Positions 30,724 through 39,910 of a stretch of 55,716 bases of DNA are shown here, one piece after another. The stretch comes from Brevundimonas sp. 357 (GTDB lineage: Bacteria; Pseudomonadota; Alphaproteobacteria; Caulobacterales; Caulobacteraceae): the NCBI RefSeq assembly GCF_003938605.1, contig NZ_RHWX01000019.1, positions 1-55,716 of the forward strand, given 5' to 3'. A program made the translations under genes and the position numbers. Every line of letters starts with the position of its first letter. Position 1 is the stretch's first letter. The notes below the pieces were generated by a model. The model worked only from the letters and a program-made list of their open reading frames with translations. It was not told where the DNA came from and searched no databases.

Positions 30724-33342
30724 TCAGAAGCTGGCGGAGACGCCGAACCAGAAGGTGCGGCCGTATTCGGCGGACTCCTGCAGATAGCCCTGGTTCGGGC
30801 CGGTCACTTCGCGGCGGCCCGCATCGTTCAGGTTCTGACCTTCGGCGAAGATCGTCACCCCGTTGTCGAAGCGCCAGCTGATCGAGGCGTCATACAGGTG
30901 ACGGCCCTTCCAGTACTGATCGGCGTTGGGGATGGTGTCGTTGATCGTCTCTAGGAAGCCGCCGACGTAGTTGTGCGAGATCCGCGCCTCCAGCGGCCCG
31001 CGCTGATAGTAGATCGAGGCGTTGGTGGTGGTGTCCGGCTGCTGGAACAGGCCGGTGTGGCGCTCGCCCTTCGAGGTCAGGAAGGTGAACTCCGTGTCCA
31101 GGAAGGTGGCGTTGGCGCTGACGCCGAAGCCGTCGAAGGGCGCGGGCAGCATGGTCAGGGCCTGCTGGAAGCCCAGTTCGATCCCGCGGATTTCGGCCGA
31201 CTGGGCGTTCGTCGGGGTGGAGACCTGGACGTCCTCCATGCCCCGGCCCACGTCCATGCGCTGGACGGAGCTGAGGGTGAAGATCTCATTGTCGATCGAC
31301 TTGGCGAAGACCGCGACCGAGATCAGGCCGTCCGTCGGATAATATTCGAACGACAGGTCGAAGCCCTCGCTCTCGCGCGGCTCCAGATTGGGGTTGCCCC
31401 GCGACAGGGTCGGCTGGGAGCCGTCGAAGCTCAGGCTCTCGCTGGCGGCCAGGGAGCCGAAGTCCGGGCGGCCGATGGTGTTGGTCCAGGCGGCGCGCAC
31501 CACCATGTCCTCGCGCACGTCCCAGCGCAGGTGGACGCTGGGCAGCCAGTTCTCATAGCCGCCCTGGTTGTGCGCGGGCGTCAGGACGCCGCCGGTGTTG
31601 CGGGCGGCCTGCGATTCCACCTCGGTCTTCTCATAGCGCACCCCGCCCAGGACGGTGACGTCGCCGATGCGATAGCTGGCCTGGCCATAGGCGGCATAGA
31701 CGTCTTCGGTCACGTCATAGTCGCCGGTCGGCAGGGCGGTTGTGGCGACGAAGCGGTCGCGGTTGGCCTCGAAGAAGCGCTCGGCCAGACCGGCGTCGAT
31801 GCGGGCGCCCAGGTCATAGCGGCCCTGGATCAGCTCGCTGGGGCCGGCCACGTCCACCTCGTCGAAGGTGAAGGCGAAGCCGGGCGCGGTCTTATAGTCG
31901 GTGCGGCTGCTGGCGTAGGAGCGGTCGCTGGAGCGGATCAGGCCGCCGAACTTCATCTTCAGGTTCCGCTCATGGCCGCCGTCGTCGAAGGCGGCGTTGA
32001 AGCGGGCCTGCACCGTGTCTTCATCGCTGGTGGTCAGGGACACGCGGCGCTGTTGCAGGTTGTAGAGCGAGGCGTCGCGGAAGGCGGCCGGATCGGTCGG
32101 CGTGAAGACCGGGAAGAAGTCCGAAGTATCGTAGCTGAAGCCGAAGTCGGAATGGGCCGCCGTGCGGAACTCATACGAGGTGTTCGGCGTCTCCAGCGAG
32201 GCCTTGGAGTAGGAGAGGTCGCCGTCCAGCGTCCACTGGCTCGTGGCGTCCCACTGGAATCCGCTGCGGACCAGGCCGATCTCACGCTGGGTGATCGGCT
32301 GGTTCAGGCCGACGATGTTGCGTCCGGTCGCGAAGACGCCCGAAGTCTGCGTCTGGTTCGAGACGTTGCCGTTCGGCTCGGTGCGGAACTCGATGCGCTC
32401 CTCGTCGTCCTCCATGCTGGCCCACAGGGCCGAGGCCTCCCAGCGGAAGGTGTTGGACGGACGCCATTCCAGCTTGCCGTTCAGGCCCGAGCGCTGCTTG
32501 GTGTTGTTGTACCAGAACAGGCGGTTCTGGGTCGGCACCTGGATGCCGTTGCCGCTCGCCGAGCCGGAATCCACCGGCTTGCCGTCGGCGTCGTACTCGC
32601 GCACCGAAGGCGCGGCGACCTCGACCTGCGGGATGTCGTAGTCGAGCTGTTCGTGCGAGGCGCCGACCACCACGCCCCATTCGTCATTGGCGCCGAAGCG
32701 ACGGCCGGTGGCGAAGCTCAGGCGATAGGACGGATCGTCGTTGCGCACGTCGCCGCTGCGCTCATAGACGCCGTAGGAGGCCATGCCGTCGAAGAAGGGG
32801 CCGTTGCGGTCAAAGGCGCTGCGGGTGCGCACATTGATGACGCCGCCGATGGCGTTGCCGTCGTTCTCGGGCGTCACCGTCTTGATGACCTCCAGGCGGC
32901 CGGCCATGACCGAGGGGACGATGTCCATCGGCACGGTGCGGGCGCTCTCGTCGACCGAGCCGACGAAGGCGCCGTCGATGGTGGTGCGGTTATAGGTCGA
33001 GGCCAGGCCGCGCAGGATCGGCCAGCGCGGCTCGCCCTGGTCCTCCATGATCGACACGCCGGGAATGCGGCGCAGGGCGGCGGCGGTGTTGTGGTCGGGC
33101 AGCTTGCCGATGTCGTCCGACGACACGGCGTCCATAACCTCGAACTGGCGGCGCTTGACGGCGATGGCGGCGCGCTGGGCCTCGCGCTGGCCGGTGACGA
33201 CGATCTCGCTGACCTCGACGGCGGCGTCCTGGCCTTCGGCCTGGGCCGAAATTGGGGCCGAAGTCTGGGCCTGGGCGAGGGCGGGCGCGCACAGGGCCGA
33301 GGTGGCGAGCAGCCAGGCGGCGGCGCGGCGAACAGAGGTCAT
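30724..33342 (-). CDS. TonB-dependent receptor, Caulobacter type
   Basis: An 872-residue outer-membrane receptor. A signal peptide (to about 26) is followed by VEVSEIVVTGQRE (TonB box region), a plug with DDIGKLPDHNTAAALRRIPG, and a barrel ending GRTFWFGVSASF with the terminal phenylalanine typical for barrel assembly. The plug pattern and length match the long TonB-receptor group common in Caulobacterales and Xanthomonads, many of which import carbohydrates or aromatic compounds. The ligand is unknown. The downstream propeller-like gene is probably in the same operon. Confidence 0.92.
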   Translation of the reverse strand: MTSVRRAAAWLLATSALCAPALAQAQTSAPISAQAEGQDAAVEVSEIVVTGQREAQRAAIAVKRRQFEVMDAVSSDDIGKLPDHNTAAALRRIPGVSIMEDQGEPRWPILRGLASTYNRTTIDGAFVGSVDESARTVPMDIVPSVMAGRLEVIKTVTPENDGNAIGGVINVRTRSAFDRNGPFFDGMASYGVYERSGDVRNDDPSYRLSFATGRRFGANDEWGVVVGASHEQLDYDIPQVEVAAPSVREYDADGKPVDSGSASGNGIQVPTQNRLFWYNNTKQRSGLNGKLEWRPSNTFRWEASALWASMEDDEERIEFRTEPNGNVSNQTQTSGVFATGRNIVGLNQPITQREIGLVRSGFQWDATSQWTLDGDLSYSKASLETPNTSYEFRTAAHSDFGFSYDTSDFFPVFTPTDPAAFRDASLYNLQQRRVSLTTSDEDTVQARFNAAFDDGGHERNLKMKFGGLIRSSDRSYASSRTDYKTAPGFAFTFDEVDVAGPSELIQGRYDLGARIDAGLAERFFEANRDRFVATTALPTGDYDVTEDVYAAYGQASYRIGDVTVLGGVRYEKTEVESQAARNTGGVLTPAHNQGGYENWLPSVHLRWDVREDMVVRAAWTNTIGRPDFGSLAASESLSFDGSQPTLSRGNPNLEPRESEGFDLSFEYYPTDGLISVAVFAKSIDNEIFTLSSVQRMDVGRGMEDVQVSTPTNAQSAEIRGIELGFQQALTMLPAPFDGFGVSANATFLDTEFTFLTSKGERHTGLFQQPDTTTNASIYYQRGPLEARISHNYVGGFLETINDTIPNADQYWKGRHLYDASISWRFDNGVTIFAEGQNLNDAGRREVTGPNQGYLQESAEYGRTFWFGVSASF

Positions 33343-33656
33343 GTTGGGAATCCCCGAAAGCGATACTGATGTCGGGGGGCGAGCTAGGCTTTAGCGGCGA
33401 CGAAACGGTTTCAGTCCGATGGGGCTTTCATCACCGTTTGGCGTCCGTTCGGCGAAGAATGATCCAGAACCGGAATCCGCCAAGACCGGAAGGGCCGCCG
33501 ACATTGACTCCCGGCCGCGTCGCCTTCATAAGCCCGGCCTTCTCGCATCGGGTTCCGCCCGAGGCGCGAACTGACTACGGACGATGCGTGAACCGCCGTT
33601 GAGATCGCCGCTCCAATCGGGGAGCAGCCGGGCCGCATCATGATGAAGAGTGACAC
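33343..33656 (+). promoter_or_regulatory. Intergenic region with rpsD promoter
   Basis: This 314-bp gap separates the divergent receptor and rpsD genes. TTGACT (33504-33509) and CATAAG (33527-33532) with a 17-bp spacer form a good housekeeping promoter for rpsD, giving a leader of about 115 bases. A self-binding S4 structure in the leader is possible but none was recognised. No other gene is visible. Confidence 0.65.
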
Positions 33657-34274
33657 ATGTCCAAGCGCCATAGCGCCAAGTACAAACTCGACCGGGCCAT
33701 GGGTGAAAACCTGTGGGGTCGCGCCAAGTCTCCCGTCAACAAGCGTTCCTACGGCCCCGGTCAGCACGGCCAACGCCGCAAGTCCAAGGTCTCTGACTTT
33801 GGTCTGCAGCTGAAGGCCAAGCAGAAGCTGAAGGGCTACTACGGCAACATCACCGAGAAGCAATTCGCTGCCACCTACGCCGAAGCCGCTCGTCGTAAGG
33901 GCAACACCTCGGAAAACCTGATCGGCCTGCTGGAATCGCGCCTGGACGCCATCGTCTACCGCGCCAAGTTCGTGCCGACCGTCTGGGCTGCTCGCCAGTT
34001 CGTCTCGCACGGCCACGTGACCGTCGATGGCAAGAAGGTCGACATCGGTTCGTACCGCGTCAAGCCGGGCCAGGTCATCGAGGTCAAGGAAAAGTCGCGC
34101 AACATGGCGCTGGTGCTCGAAGCCCAGCAGTCGAGCGAGCGCGACCTGCCTGACTATCTGGAACTGGGCGATCGTGGTTTCTCGGTCCGTTACGGCCGCG
34201 TGCCGGAACTGTCCGACGTGCCCTATCCGGTGAAGATGGAGCCGAACCTGGTCGTCGAATACTACGCCTCGTAA
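33657..34274 (+). CDS. rpsD: 30S ribosomal protein S4
   Basis: A 205-residue primary rRNA-binding protein of the small subunit that starts assembly of the 30S body. The sequence [20 protein letters not shown], the S4 domain with [20 protein letters not shown] and [20 protein letters not shown], and the C-terminal NLVVEYYAS identify it clearly. Length is as expected. A monocistronic arrangement is typical of alphaproteobacteria. A terminator follows at 34300-34332. Confidence 0.97.
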   Translation: MSKRHSAKYKLDRAMGENLWGRAKSPVNKRSYGPGQHGQRRKSKVSDFGLQLKAKQKLKGYYGNITEKQFAATYAEAARRKGNTSENLIGLLESRLDAIVYRAKFVPTVWAARQFVSHGHVTVDGKKVDIGSYRVKPGQVIEVKEKSRNMALVLEAQQSSERDLPDYLELGDRGFSVRYGRVPELSDVPYPVKMEPNLVVEYYAS

Positions 34275-34299
34275 ATTCGACGGACCTTTCTGGTTCATG

Positions 34300-34332
34300 G
34301 AAAGGCCTCGACATCGTCGGGGCCTTTCTTTG
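34300..34332 (+). terminator. rpsD terminator
   Basis: GAAAGGCC (34300-34307) pairs with GGCCTTTC (34321-34328), extended by a T-G pair and CGAC/GTCG around an ATC loop; TTTGT follows. Confidence 0.88.
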
Positions 34333-34418
34333 TCTGGATTGAGGCCTTTCCGGTTCACTTTCGGACCGAACGGGCGCAATATGAATTGTTGCCAGCATCG
34401 CGCCGAGGGAGGCCGAAC

Positions 34419-34799
34419 ATGAGAGGCGTCTTCTTCGGCTTCGTTCTTGCGGCGGGGCTCGCCGCCTGCGCTCATGCGCCGGGCGAATTGGTGCGAACCG
34501 AAGGCATGCCGGGCCAGTTGGAACCGATCCACGCCGCCGCCTTCACCCGCGACCTCGCCGTATTCCGAGTCAGCTCCAACGGCTGCACCGACAAGAGCGA
34601 CGTGAAGCCCTTCATCACCCAGTTGAAGGACACGGCGGTGATCACCTTGCGCCGCATGGGCGAGGACGTCTGCACCCGCCCGGTCAAGGACGGGGTCCAG
34701 ATCCAGTGGACCTTTGAAGAGTTGGGCCTGCCGGCCGGCGCCAATGTCGTGGTCAATAACCCTTATCTGATGAACGGCGATCAGGGCGTAGCGCAGTAA
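34419..34799 (+). CDS. Small lipoprotein of a two-cysteine family
   Basis: A 126-residue lipoprotein with signal [17 protein letters not shown] (lipobox LAAC). The mature part contains [30 protein letters not shown] and [18 protein letters not shown]. The same pattern (SNGCT, then about 30-40 residues later D-x-C, then W-x-[FY]-EELGL) is found in the lipoprotein at 38637-39017, so the two are paralogues. The two cysteines probably form a disulfide in the periplasm. Function unknown. The start at 34419 has GAGGGAGG upstream. Confidence 0.7.
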   Translation: MRGVFFGFVLAAGLAACAHAPGELVRTEGMPGQLEPIHAAAFTRDLAVFRVSSNGCTDKSDVKPFITQLKDTAVITLRRMGEDVCTRPVKDGVQIQWTFEELGLPAGANVVVNNPYLMNGDQGVAQ

Positions 34800-34900
34800 G
34801 GGGACTGTCTTCAGGCTTCGTTAGCCATGCTCAAACAGCGGCGTTTAAGACCTGGACGATAGAACGGTACACCCGTTCATGTCTGCTGGGCATCGTCACT

Positions 34901-37276
34901 ATGCGCGTTCTTTCGTGTCTGACTGAAGACCATCATTTCGGTCTTGTCGCCTTAGCCGCCCTTATCTGCCTCTTGGGCAGCTGGATCACCACAGGCCTGT
35001 TGCGCAGGGTGCGAGAGGAGCGGGGCGTCGCCCAGGCGTCCTGGATGTTCCTGGGCGCCCTGGCTGGCGGGGCTACCATCTGGTGCACCCATTTCGTCGC
35101 TATGATCGCTTACCGGCCGGGCGTCGGCGTGGCTTACGAGCCGCTGCTGACAGGCGTCTCCCTGGCTATCGCCATCCTGGGCGTGGGGCTGGCGCTGGGC
35201 GGGGCGACGACGGGGGGTCGCTTCGCGCCCGCTGCCGGCGGCGCCTTGTTCGGCCTGGCCGTCGCCGCCATGCACTTTGTCGGCATGGCCGCCATGGCGG
35301 TGGAGGGCGTGGTCCACTGGTCGAACGGCTATGTCGCCGCCTCCGTGTTCGGTTCGGTGGCGTTCGGCGCGATCGCGTTCCAGATGGCCTCCGACGTGCA
35401 GGATCGCTTCGCCCGCCTGAAGGGCGCGGCCGCCATGGTCCTGGGCATCGTCTGCCTGCACTTCACGGCCATGGGCGCCATGACCATCATTCCCTTTGCG
35501 GCGGCCGACGGCGTGCTGACTGGCCAGGACGCGCAGAACGTGCTGGTGCTGGGCGTCGCGGGCGTTGGCCTGCTGGTGCTGGGCGCGGGCGCGGCCAGCC
35601 ACGTGCTGGATCGTCAGTCGCGCGCCCTGCACAGTGAACGGCAGCAGTATCTGATCGAGAGCGGCGTCGACGGCATGGCCATCGAGCGCGACGGCGTCGT
35701 CATCGCCGCCAATGAGGTTCTGGCCGCCCTGCTGGGCGTCTCGCGCGAAGCCCTGATCGGCGCCAGCCTGGAGCAGTGGGTCGAGGACGCGCACCGTCTG
35801 GGCGACGGCTCGGTGGCGCAGACCGTCCTGCGGTCCGGCGACGAGGAAATCCCGGTCGAATTGTCGGCGCGTCGCGATCAGACCACGGGCAGCCGCACCA
35901 TGATCTATGCGGTGCGCGACCTGCGTGCCCGCATGGCCCAGGAGCGCCGCATCGCCCAACTGGCCCGCAACGACAGCCTGACCGGCCTGCCGAACCGCGC
36001 CTCCTTTTTGGAGCGCCTGACCCGCCAGAAGCAGACAGCCGCCGAAGGCGAGGCGCTGGCCCTGTTCGCCGTGGACCTGGACCGCTTCAAGGAGGTCAAC
36101 GACCTGTACGGCCACGCGGTCGGCGACCAGCTGCTGTGCATCATCGCCGAGCGCATGAAGGGCGTTCTGCGCGAGGGCGAATTCATTGCGCGTCAGGGCG
36201 GGGACGAATTCCTGGCCCTGGCCTCGGTCTCCACCCGCGACGAAGCCCGCGCGGTGGCCGAGCGTCTGCGCCAGGCCGTGATCCAGACCGTGACCCTGGA
36301 CCATGCCGACGTGTCGTGCGGCGCCAGTATCGGCGTGTCGCTGTGGCCGGAAGACGCCCAGGACGTGTCGACCCTGATCAACAACGCCGACCTGGCCATG
36401 TACCGGGCCAAGGCGTCGCTGACGCAGGATGTCTGCTTCTATGAGGCGGACATGGATCAGGCCGTCCGCGCCCGTCGCCGCGTCACCCAAGCGCTGCGCG
36501 AAGCGCTGGAGCGCGAACAGTTCGAACTGCACTATCAGGTCCAGGCGTCGGTCGAGACGGGCAAGGCGACCGGCTATGAAGTGCTGTTGCGCTGGAAGAA
36601 CGACGAAGGCCGCTACATTTCGCCAGCAGACTTCATTCCTGTCGCCGAGGAGACGGGGCTGATCCTGCCGATCGGCGAGTGGGTGCTGCGCCAGGCCTGC
36701 CGCCAGGCCGCCGCCTGGGCCGAACCGCGTCGCATCGCGGTCAATCTGTCGCCGGTCCAGCTGAGCCATGTCGACCTGCCGCGCCTGGTGCATCAGATTC
36801 TGATGGAGACGGGCCTTGCGCCGTCGCGTCTGGAGCTGGAGATCACCGAGACGGCGATGATCACCGATATGGAGCGGACGACCCACGTCCTGCGTCAACT
36901 GAAGGCTCTGGGCGTGACCATCGCCATGGACGACTTCGGCACCGGCTATTCCTCGCTTTCGACGCTAAAGGCCTTCCCGTTCGACAAGATCAAGCTGGAC
37001 CGCTCCTTCATGCTGGAGCTGGAAGGCGAGGCGCCGCAGTCGCGAGCCATCATCCGCGCTGTTCTGACCATCGGCGAAAGCCTGTCGATCCCGGTGCTGG
37101 CCGAGGGCGTGGAGACGGCCGAACAGCTGGCCTTCCTGCGCGCCCAGGGCTGCAATGAGGTTCAGGGCTATCTTCTGGGTCGTCCTCAGCCGGAAGCCGA
37201 CGCCCTGTCGAACGGCGCCGCCGTGATCGCGACGATTCCGTCCGTCGAGGATCAGGCCGAGCGCGCAGCCGCGTAG
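34901..37276 (+). CDS. MHYT-PAS-GGDEF-EAL cyclic-di-GMP protein
   Basis: A 791-residue inner-membrane protein. Residues about 10-235 form an MHYT sensor with repeated motifs THFVAM, MHFVGM and LHFTAM in seven helices, thought to bind a metal and sense gas or redox state. A PAS domain (about 245-345) follows. The GGDEF domain has an intact GGDEF at 433-437 with [18 protein letters not shown]. The EAL domain has EVL at 560-562 in place of EAL, with [10 protein letters not shown] present; the catalytic Glu is kept, so diguanylate-phosphodiesterase activity is plausible. It could both make and break c-di-GMP. It overlaps the convergent oxidoreductase gene by 25 bp. Confidence 0.93.
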   Translation: MRVLSCLTEDHHFGLVALAALICLLGSWITTGLLRRVREERGVAQASWMFLGALAGGATIWCTHFVAMIAYRPGVGVAYEPLLTGVSLAIAILGVGLALGGATTGGRFAPAAGGALFGLAVAAMHFVGMAAMAVEGVVHWSNGYVAASVFGSVAFGAIAFQMASDVQDRFARLKGAAAMVLGIVCLHFTAMGAMTIIPFAAADGVLTGQDAQNVLVLGVAGVGLLVLGAGAASHVLDRQSRALHSERQQYLIESGVDGMAIERDGVVIAANEVLAALLGVSREALIGASLEQWVEDAHRLGDGSVAQTVLRSGDEEIPVELSARRDQTTGSRTMIYAVRDLRARMAQERRIAQLARNDSLTGLPNRASFLERLTRQKQTAAEGEALALFAVDLDRFKEVNDLYGHAVGDQLLCIIAERMKGVLREGEFIARQGGDEFLALASVSTRDEARAVAERLRQAVIQTVTLDHADVSCGASIGVSLWPEDAQDVSTLINNADLAMYRAKASLTQDVCFYEADMDQAVRARRRVTQALREALEREQFELHYQVQASVETGKATGYEVLLRWKNDEGRYISPADFIPVAEETGLILPIGEWVLRQACRQAAAWAEPRRIAVNLSPVQLSHVDLPRLVHQILMETGLAPSRLELEITETAMITDMERTTHVLRQLKALGVTIAMDDFGTGYSSLSTLKAFPFDKIKLDRSFMLELEGEAPQSRAIIRAVLTIGESLSIPVLAEGVETAEQLAFLRAQGCNEVQGYLLGRPQPEADALSNGAAVIATIPSVEDQAERAAA

Positions 37277-38361
37277 CCGGGCCAGTGTTCGGCGGCTGCT
37301 CGTTCATACTGAACGGGCAGGGCTTCGGCGGCTCCGAGGGCGACGGCGGCGTGATGGCCCCAGTTGGGGTCGTCTAGCACGGCGCGCGCGACCGCGACCA
37401 GATCAGCCTTGCCCTGGACCAATAGCGCCTCCGCCTGTTGCGGGGTGACGATGAGTCCCACGGCCATGACGTTCGCTTCGGGAATCGCCGCCTTCACCGC
37501 CTCAGCGAAGGGAAGCTGATAGCCTGGCTGGTCTCCAGGGATGCGGGCGGTCGCGACGTTGCCGCCGCTGGTCAGGTGCAGGTACTCATAGCCCATGTCG
37601 TGCAGGGCGCGGCCGAAGACGGCCGCCTCGACCGGCGTGATGCCGTCGTCGGCCCAGTCCGAGCCGTTGAAACGGGCGCCTAGGGCCTTGGTCCGTGGCC
37701 AGGCGTCGCGCAGAGCCTGGGCGACGCGCAACGGGAAGCGCATCCGGTTCTCCAATGAGCCGCCGAATTCGTCGGTTCGTTCGTTCGATAGCGGCGAGAG
37801 GAACTGTGTCAGCAGATAGCCGTGGGCGGCGTGTAACTCGACCAGGTCGAAGCCGGCGCGGTCGGCGCGCGCGGCTGCATCGACGAAGGCCGCGACCACG
37901 CGATCCATGCCCGCCGGATCCAGCGCCGTCGGCATATGCCAGTCGTCGCGATAGGGTTGGGGAGAAGCTGAAAACGTCTCCCACGCCTTATCTGACGGGG
38001 CGGGGCCGCCATGATTGACCCACGGCGGATTGGTCGAGGCTTTGCGGCCGGCGTGACCCAACTGCACCCCGATCGGCGTGTCCGAATAGGTGCGGATGTC
38101 GCGGATGATCCGGGCGAAGGCGGCTTCCTGTTCGTCGTTCCACAGGCCGGTGTCGGCCCAGGAGATGCGGCCCGCCGCCTCGACGCCCGTGGCCTCGACG
38201 ATCACCAGGCCGGCGCCCGACAGGGCCAGTCGGGCGATGTGCTGGGCGTGCCAGGGCTGAGGCACGCCGTCCACGGCCGAATACTGGCACATGGGGGCGA
38301 TGACGATGCGGTTCTTAAGCGTCAACGGCCCAATGGCGCGCGGGGTGAACAGCAGGCTCAT
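37252..38361 (-). CDS. Old-yellow-enzyme-like NADH:flavin oxidoreductase (NamA/YqjM type)
   Basis: A 369-residue FMN enzyme that reduces activated C=C bonds of enones. The start [20 protein letters not shown] and Cys25 in MCQYS (the redox-tuning cysteine of the YqjM class) are typical. [10 protein letters not shown] carries the substrate-binding histidines, and [18 protein letters not shown] is the conserved loop. The C-terminal phosphate-binding region ([20 protein letters not shown]) completes the barrel. Physiological substrate unknown. Confidence 0.92.
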   Translation of the reverse strand: MSLLFTPRAIGPLTLKNRIVIAPMCQYSAVDGVPQPWHAQHIARLALSGAGLVIVEATGVEAAGRISWADTGLWNDEQEAAFARIIRDIRTYSDTPIGVQLGHAGRKASTNPPWVNHGGPAPSDKAWETFSASPQPYRDDWHMPTALDPAGMDRVVAAFVDAAARADRAGFDLVELHAAHGYLLTQFLSPLSNERTDEFGGSLENRMRFPLRVAQALRDAWPRTKALGARFNGSDWADDGITPVEAAVFGRALHDMGYEYLHLTSGGNVATARIPGDQPGYQLPFAEAVKAAIPEANVMAVGLIVTPQQAEALLVQGKADLVAVARAVLDDPNWGHHAAVALGAAEALPVQYERAAAEHWPGYAAARSA

Positions 38362-38508
38362 GCATGACTCTTTCGATGGTCCCCGGGGGGGCGGGTCACA
38401 GTAGCTATGACTGTGACGGTTGGGTTCAAGCCCACCCTTTCCGATTATTCACGTGATCCCGAACCGCGACGCTGGCAGTTTGCCGCCAACCAACAAGGGG
38501 AACACCTC

Positions 38509-38637
38509 ATGCGTCGTCTCGTTATCGCTCTCGCCGTCGCCGCGCTCGCCGCGCCCGTGCTGTCGGGCTGCATCATCATCGCCACCGAAAAGCCGACGAC
38601 GCGCGTCATCCACTCGTCCCCCGCCGAGGCGAACTGA
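38509..38637 (+). CDS. Very small lipoprotein
   Basis: A 42-residue lipoprotein with a signal sequence ending VLSGC and a mature part of only about 20 residues (IIIATEKPTTRVIHSSP). The ATG at 38509 has AAGGGGA upstream. The TGA overlaps the ATG of the next gene by one base, so translation is coupled. Function unknown; it may be a helper subunit of the larger lipoprotein. Confidence 0.65.
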   Translation: MRRLVIALAVAALAAPVLSGCIIIATEKPTTRVIHSSPAEAN

Positions 38638-39017
38638 TGCGCCTCGCTGCTGCCGCCGTCGCCGCCCTGCTGCCGCTGCTGGGCGGTTGCGTCATCTATT
38701 CCAACGAGGGCGGTGAAAAGGTTTCGGTCGTCACTGACCAGAATGCAGCCCGCACCGAGGCGCTCGAAGCTGTCCGCAAGGTCGACTTCGACGGCCAGCG
38801 CCTGAACGTCGTGGTCGGCTCCAACGGTTGCACCGAGGCGTCCAGCTTTGAGGTGCGTATCAAGGACGCCGATCCGGCGGAGCTGACGCTGGTGCGCCGC
38901 TCGCCTGATATGTGCAAGGCCCTGGTCCCCGAAGGCAAGACGGTTAGCTGGGCTTATGAGGAACTGGGCCTGGAGCGCGGCCAGCCTGTACGCGTGCTGA
39001 ACCCCATCAGCCTGTAA
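38637..39017 (+). CDS. Lipoprotein of a two-cysteine family
   Basis: A 126-residue lipoprotein with signal MRLAAAAVAALLPLLGGC. The mature part has VVVGSNGCTEASSFEVRIKD, LTLVRRSPDMCKAL and VSWAYEELGLERGQPVRVLN, the pattern also present at 34419-34799. The lengths are identical (126 residues). The conserved cysteines and the EELGL segment suggest a shared fold not known to me. It is translationally coupled to the tiny lipoprotein gene upstream. A hairpin follows at 39024-39044. Confidence 0.7.
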   Translation: MRLAAAAVAALLPLLGGCVIYSNEGGEKVSVVTDQNAARTEALEAVRKVDFDGQRLNVVVGSNGCTEASSFEVRIKDADPAELTLVRRSPDMCKALVPEGKTVSWAYEELGLERGQPVRVLNPISL

Positions 39018-39023
39018 GAGGAA

Positions 39024-39044
39024 CTTCTCCCGCAAGGGGAGAAG
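39024..39044. repeat. Intergenic CTTCTCCC-type hairpin
   Basis: CTTCTCCC (39024-39031) and GGGAGAAG (39037-39044) pair around GCAAG. It lies seven bases after the lipoprotein stop, between convergent genes, and shares its core with 13134-13158. Confidence 0.55.
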
Positions 39045-39050
39045 GGTCGC

Positions 39051-39476
39051 CTATGCCTTGAACGGCCCCAGCATCTCTGCCGGAATGCGGGCGGGGCGCA
39101 GGGTTTGGGCGTCGACCAGGCACCATTCGGACAGGCCTTGCGCGCACAGGCGGCCTTCGGCGTCCTCGATGCGGACATAGCGGTTGAAGCGCGGCCCTTG
39201 CGGATCGCCGACCCAGGTGCGGGCGACGACGCCGGTCGCGTCGGGCGCGATGGCGCGCAGGTAGTCGATCTCGTGTCTCAGGGCGATCCACGACCAGCGG
39301 GCGCGCGTCTCGTCGTCGAAGCGCGCGTTCCAGTGGGCCGTGCCGACGTCCTGCAGCCAGCCGACGTAGACGACGTTGTTGACGTGGTTGTTCTCGTCGA
39401 TGTGTTCCGGCCGCACGTCCAGCGGGACGACGAAGACCTCGCGGTCCTCACGCGGTTGCAGCTGCGGCCGGGCCAT
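39051..39476 (-). CDS. Acyl-CoA thioesterase, hotdog fold (4HBT/FadM type)
   Basis: A 141-residue single-domain hotdog enzyme that hydrolyses acyl-CoA esters. The N-terminal part has the family pattern HIDENNHVNNVVYVGWLQD with the usual Asp/Glu and His-Val-Asn residues. Substrate preference cannot be predicted. It lies five bases after the glutaredoxin gene on the same strand, so the two form an operon. Confidence 0.88.
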   Translation of the reverse strand: MARPQLQPREDREVFVVPLDVRPEHIDENNHVNNVVYVGWLQDVGTAHWNARFDDETRARWSWIALRHEIDYLRAIAPDATGVVARTWVGDPQGPRFNRYVRIEDAEGRLCAQGLSEWCLVDAQTLRPARIPAEMLGPFKA

Positions 39477-39481
39477 CTGGC

Positions 39482-39832
39482 TCAGGCTTCGCCGAGGGCG
39501 ACGCCCTTTTCGGACATCAGGGCGGCCAGTTCGCCCGACTGGAACATCTCGCGCACGATGTCCGAGCCGCCGACGAACTCGCCCTTCACATAGAGCTGGG
39601 GGATGGTCGGCCAGTCGGTGAAGGCCTTGATGCCTTCGCGCAGGGCTTCGTCCTGCAGCACGTCGACGCCGACGAAGGCCGCGCCCACGTGGTCGAGGAT
39701 CTGGACCGTGACCGAGGAGAAGCCGCAGCGCGGCGAATCCGGCGTGCCCTTCATGAAGAGCACCACGTCATGCTCGGCCACCGTCTGGGCGATGAAGGCG
39801 TGGACGGGATCGGCGGCGGTTTGTTCGGTCAC
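39482..39832 (-). CDS. grxD: Monothiol glutaredoxin Grx4/GrxD
   Basis: A 116-residue monothiol glutaredoxin with CGFS at 36-39, the glutathione-binding TPDSPRC loop, WPTIPQLYVKGEFVGGSDI and length typical of Grx4. It binds a [2Fe-2S] cluster with glutathione and works in Fe-S cluster carriage, often with BolA. A bolA gene usually lies nearby in alphaproteobacteria but is not adjacent here. It is the first gene of a two-gene unit with the thioesterase. Confidence 0.93.
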   Translation of the reverse strand: MTEQTAADPVHAFIAQTVAEHDVVLFMKGTPDSPRCGFSSVTVQILDHVGAAFVGVDVLQDEALREGIKAFTDWPTIPQLYVKGEFVGGSDIVREMFQSGELAALMSEKGVALGEA

Positions 39833-39910
39833 TGTGTCGAAACCCTTCTTGAGGAGCCCGTGAGCTAGGCGCCCTTTGGGGCGGGGTCAAGGCCGGGCGG
39901 ACGTTCAGTC

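Noticed and set aside
30973..33369. 798-codon frame antisense to the TonB receptor
   Set aside because: Shadow frame; the receptor has signal, plug and barrel features.
34952..36898. Long frame antisense to the GGDEF-EAL gene
   Set aside because: No protein-like motifs; explained by GC skew at codon positions.
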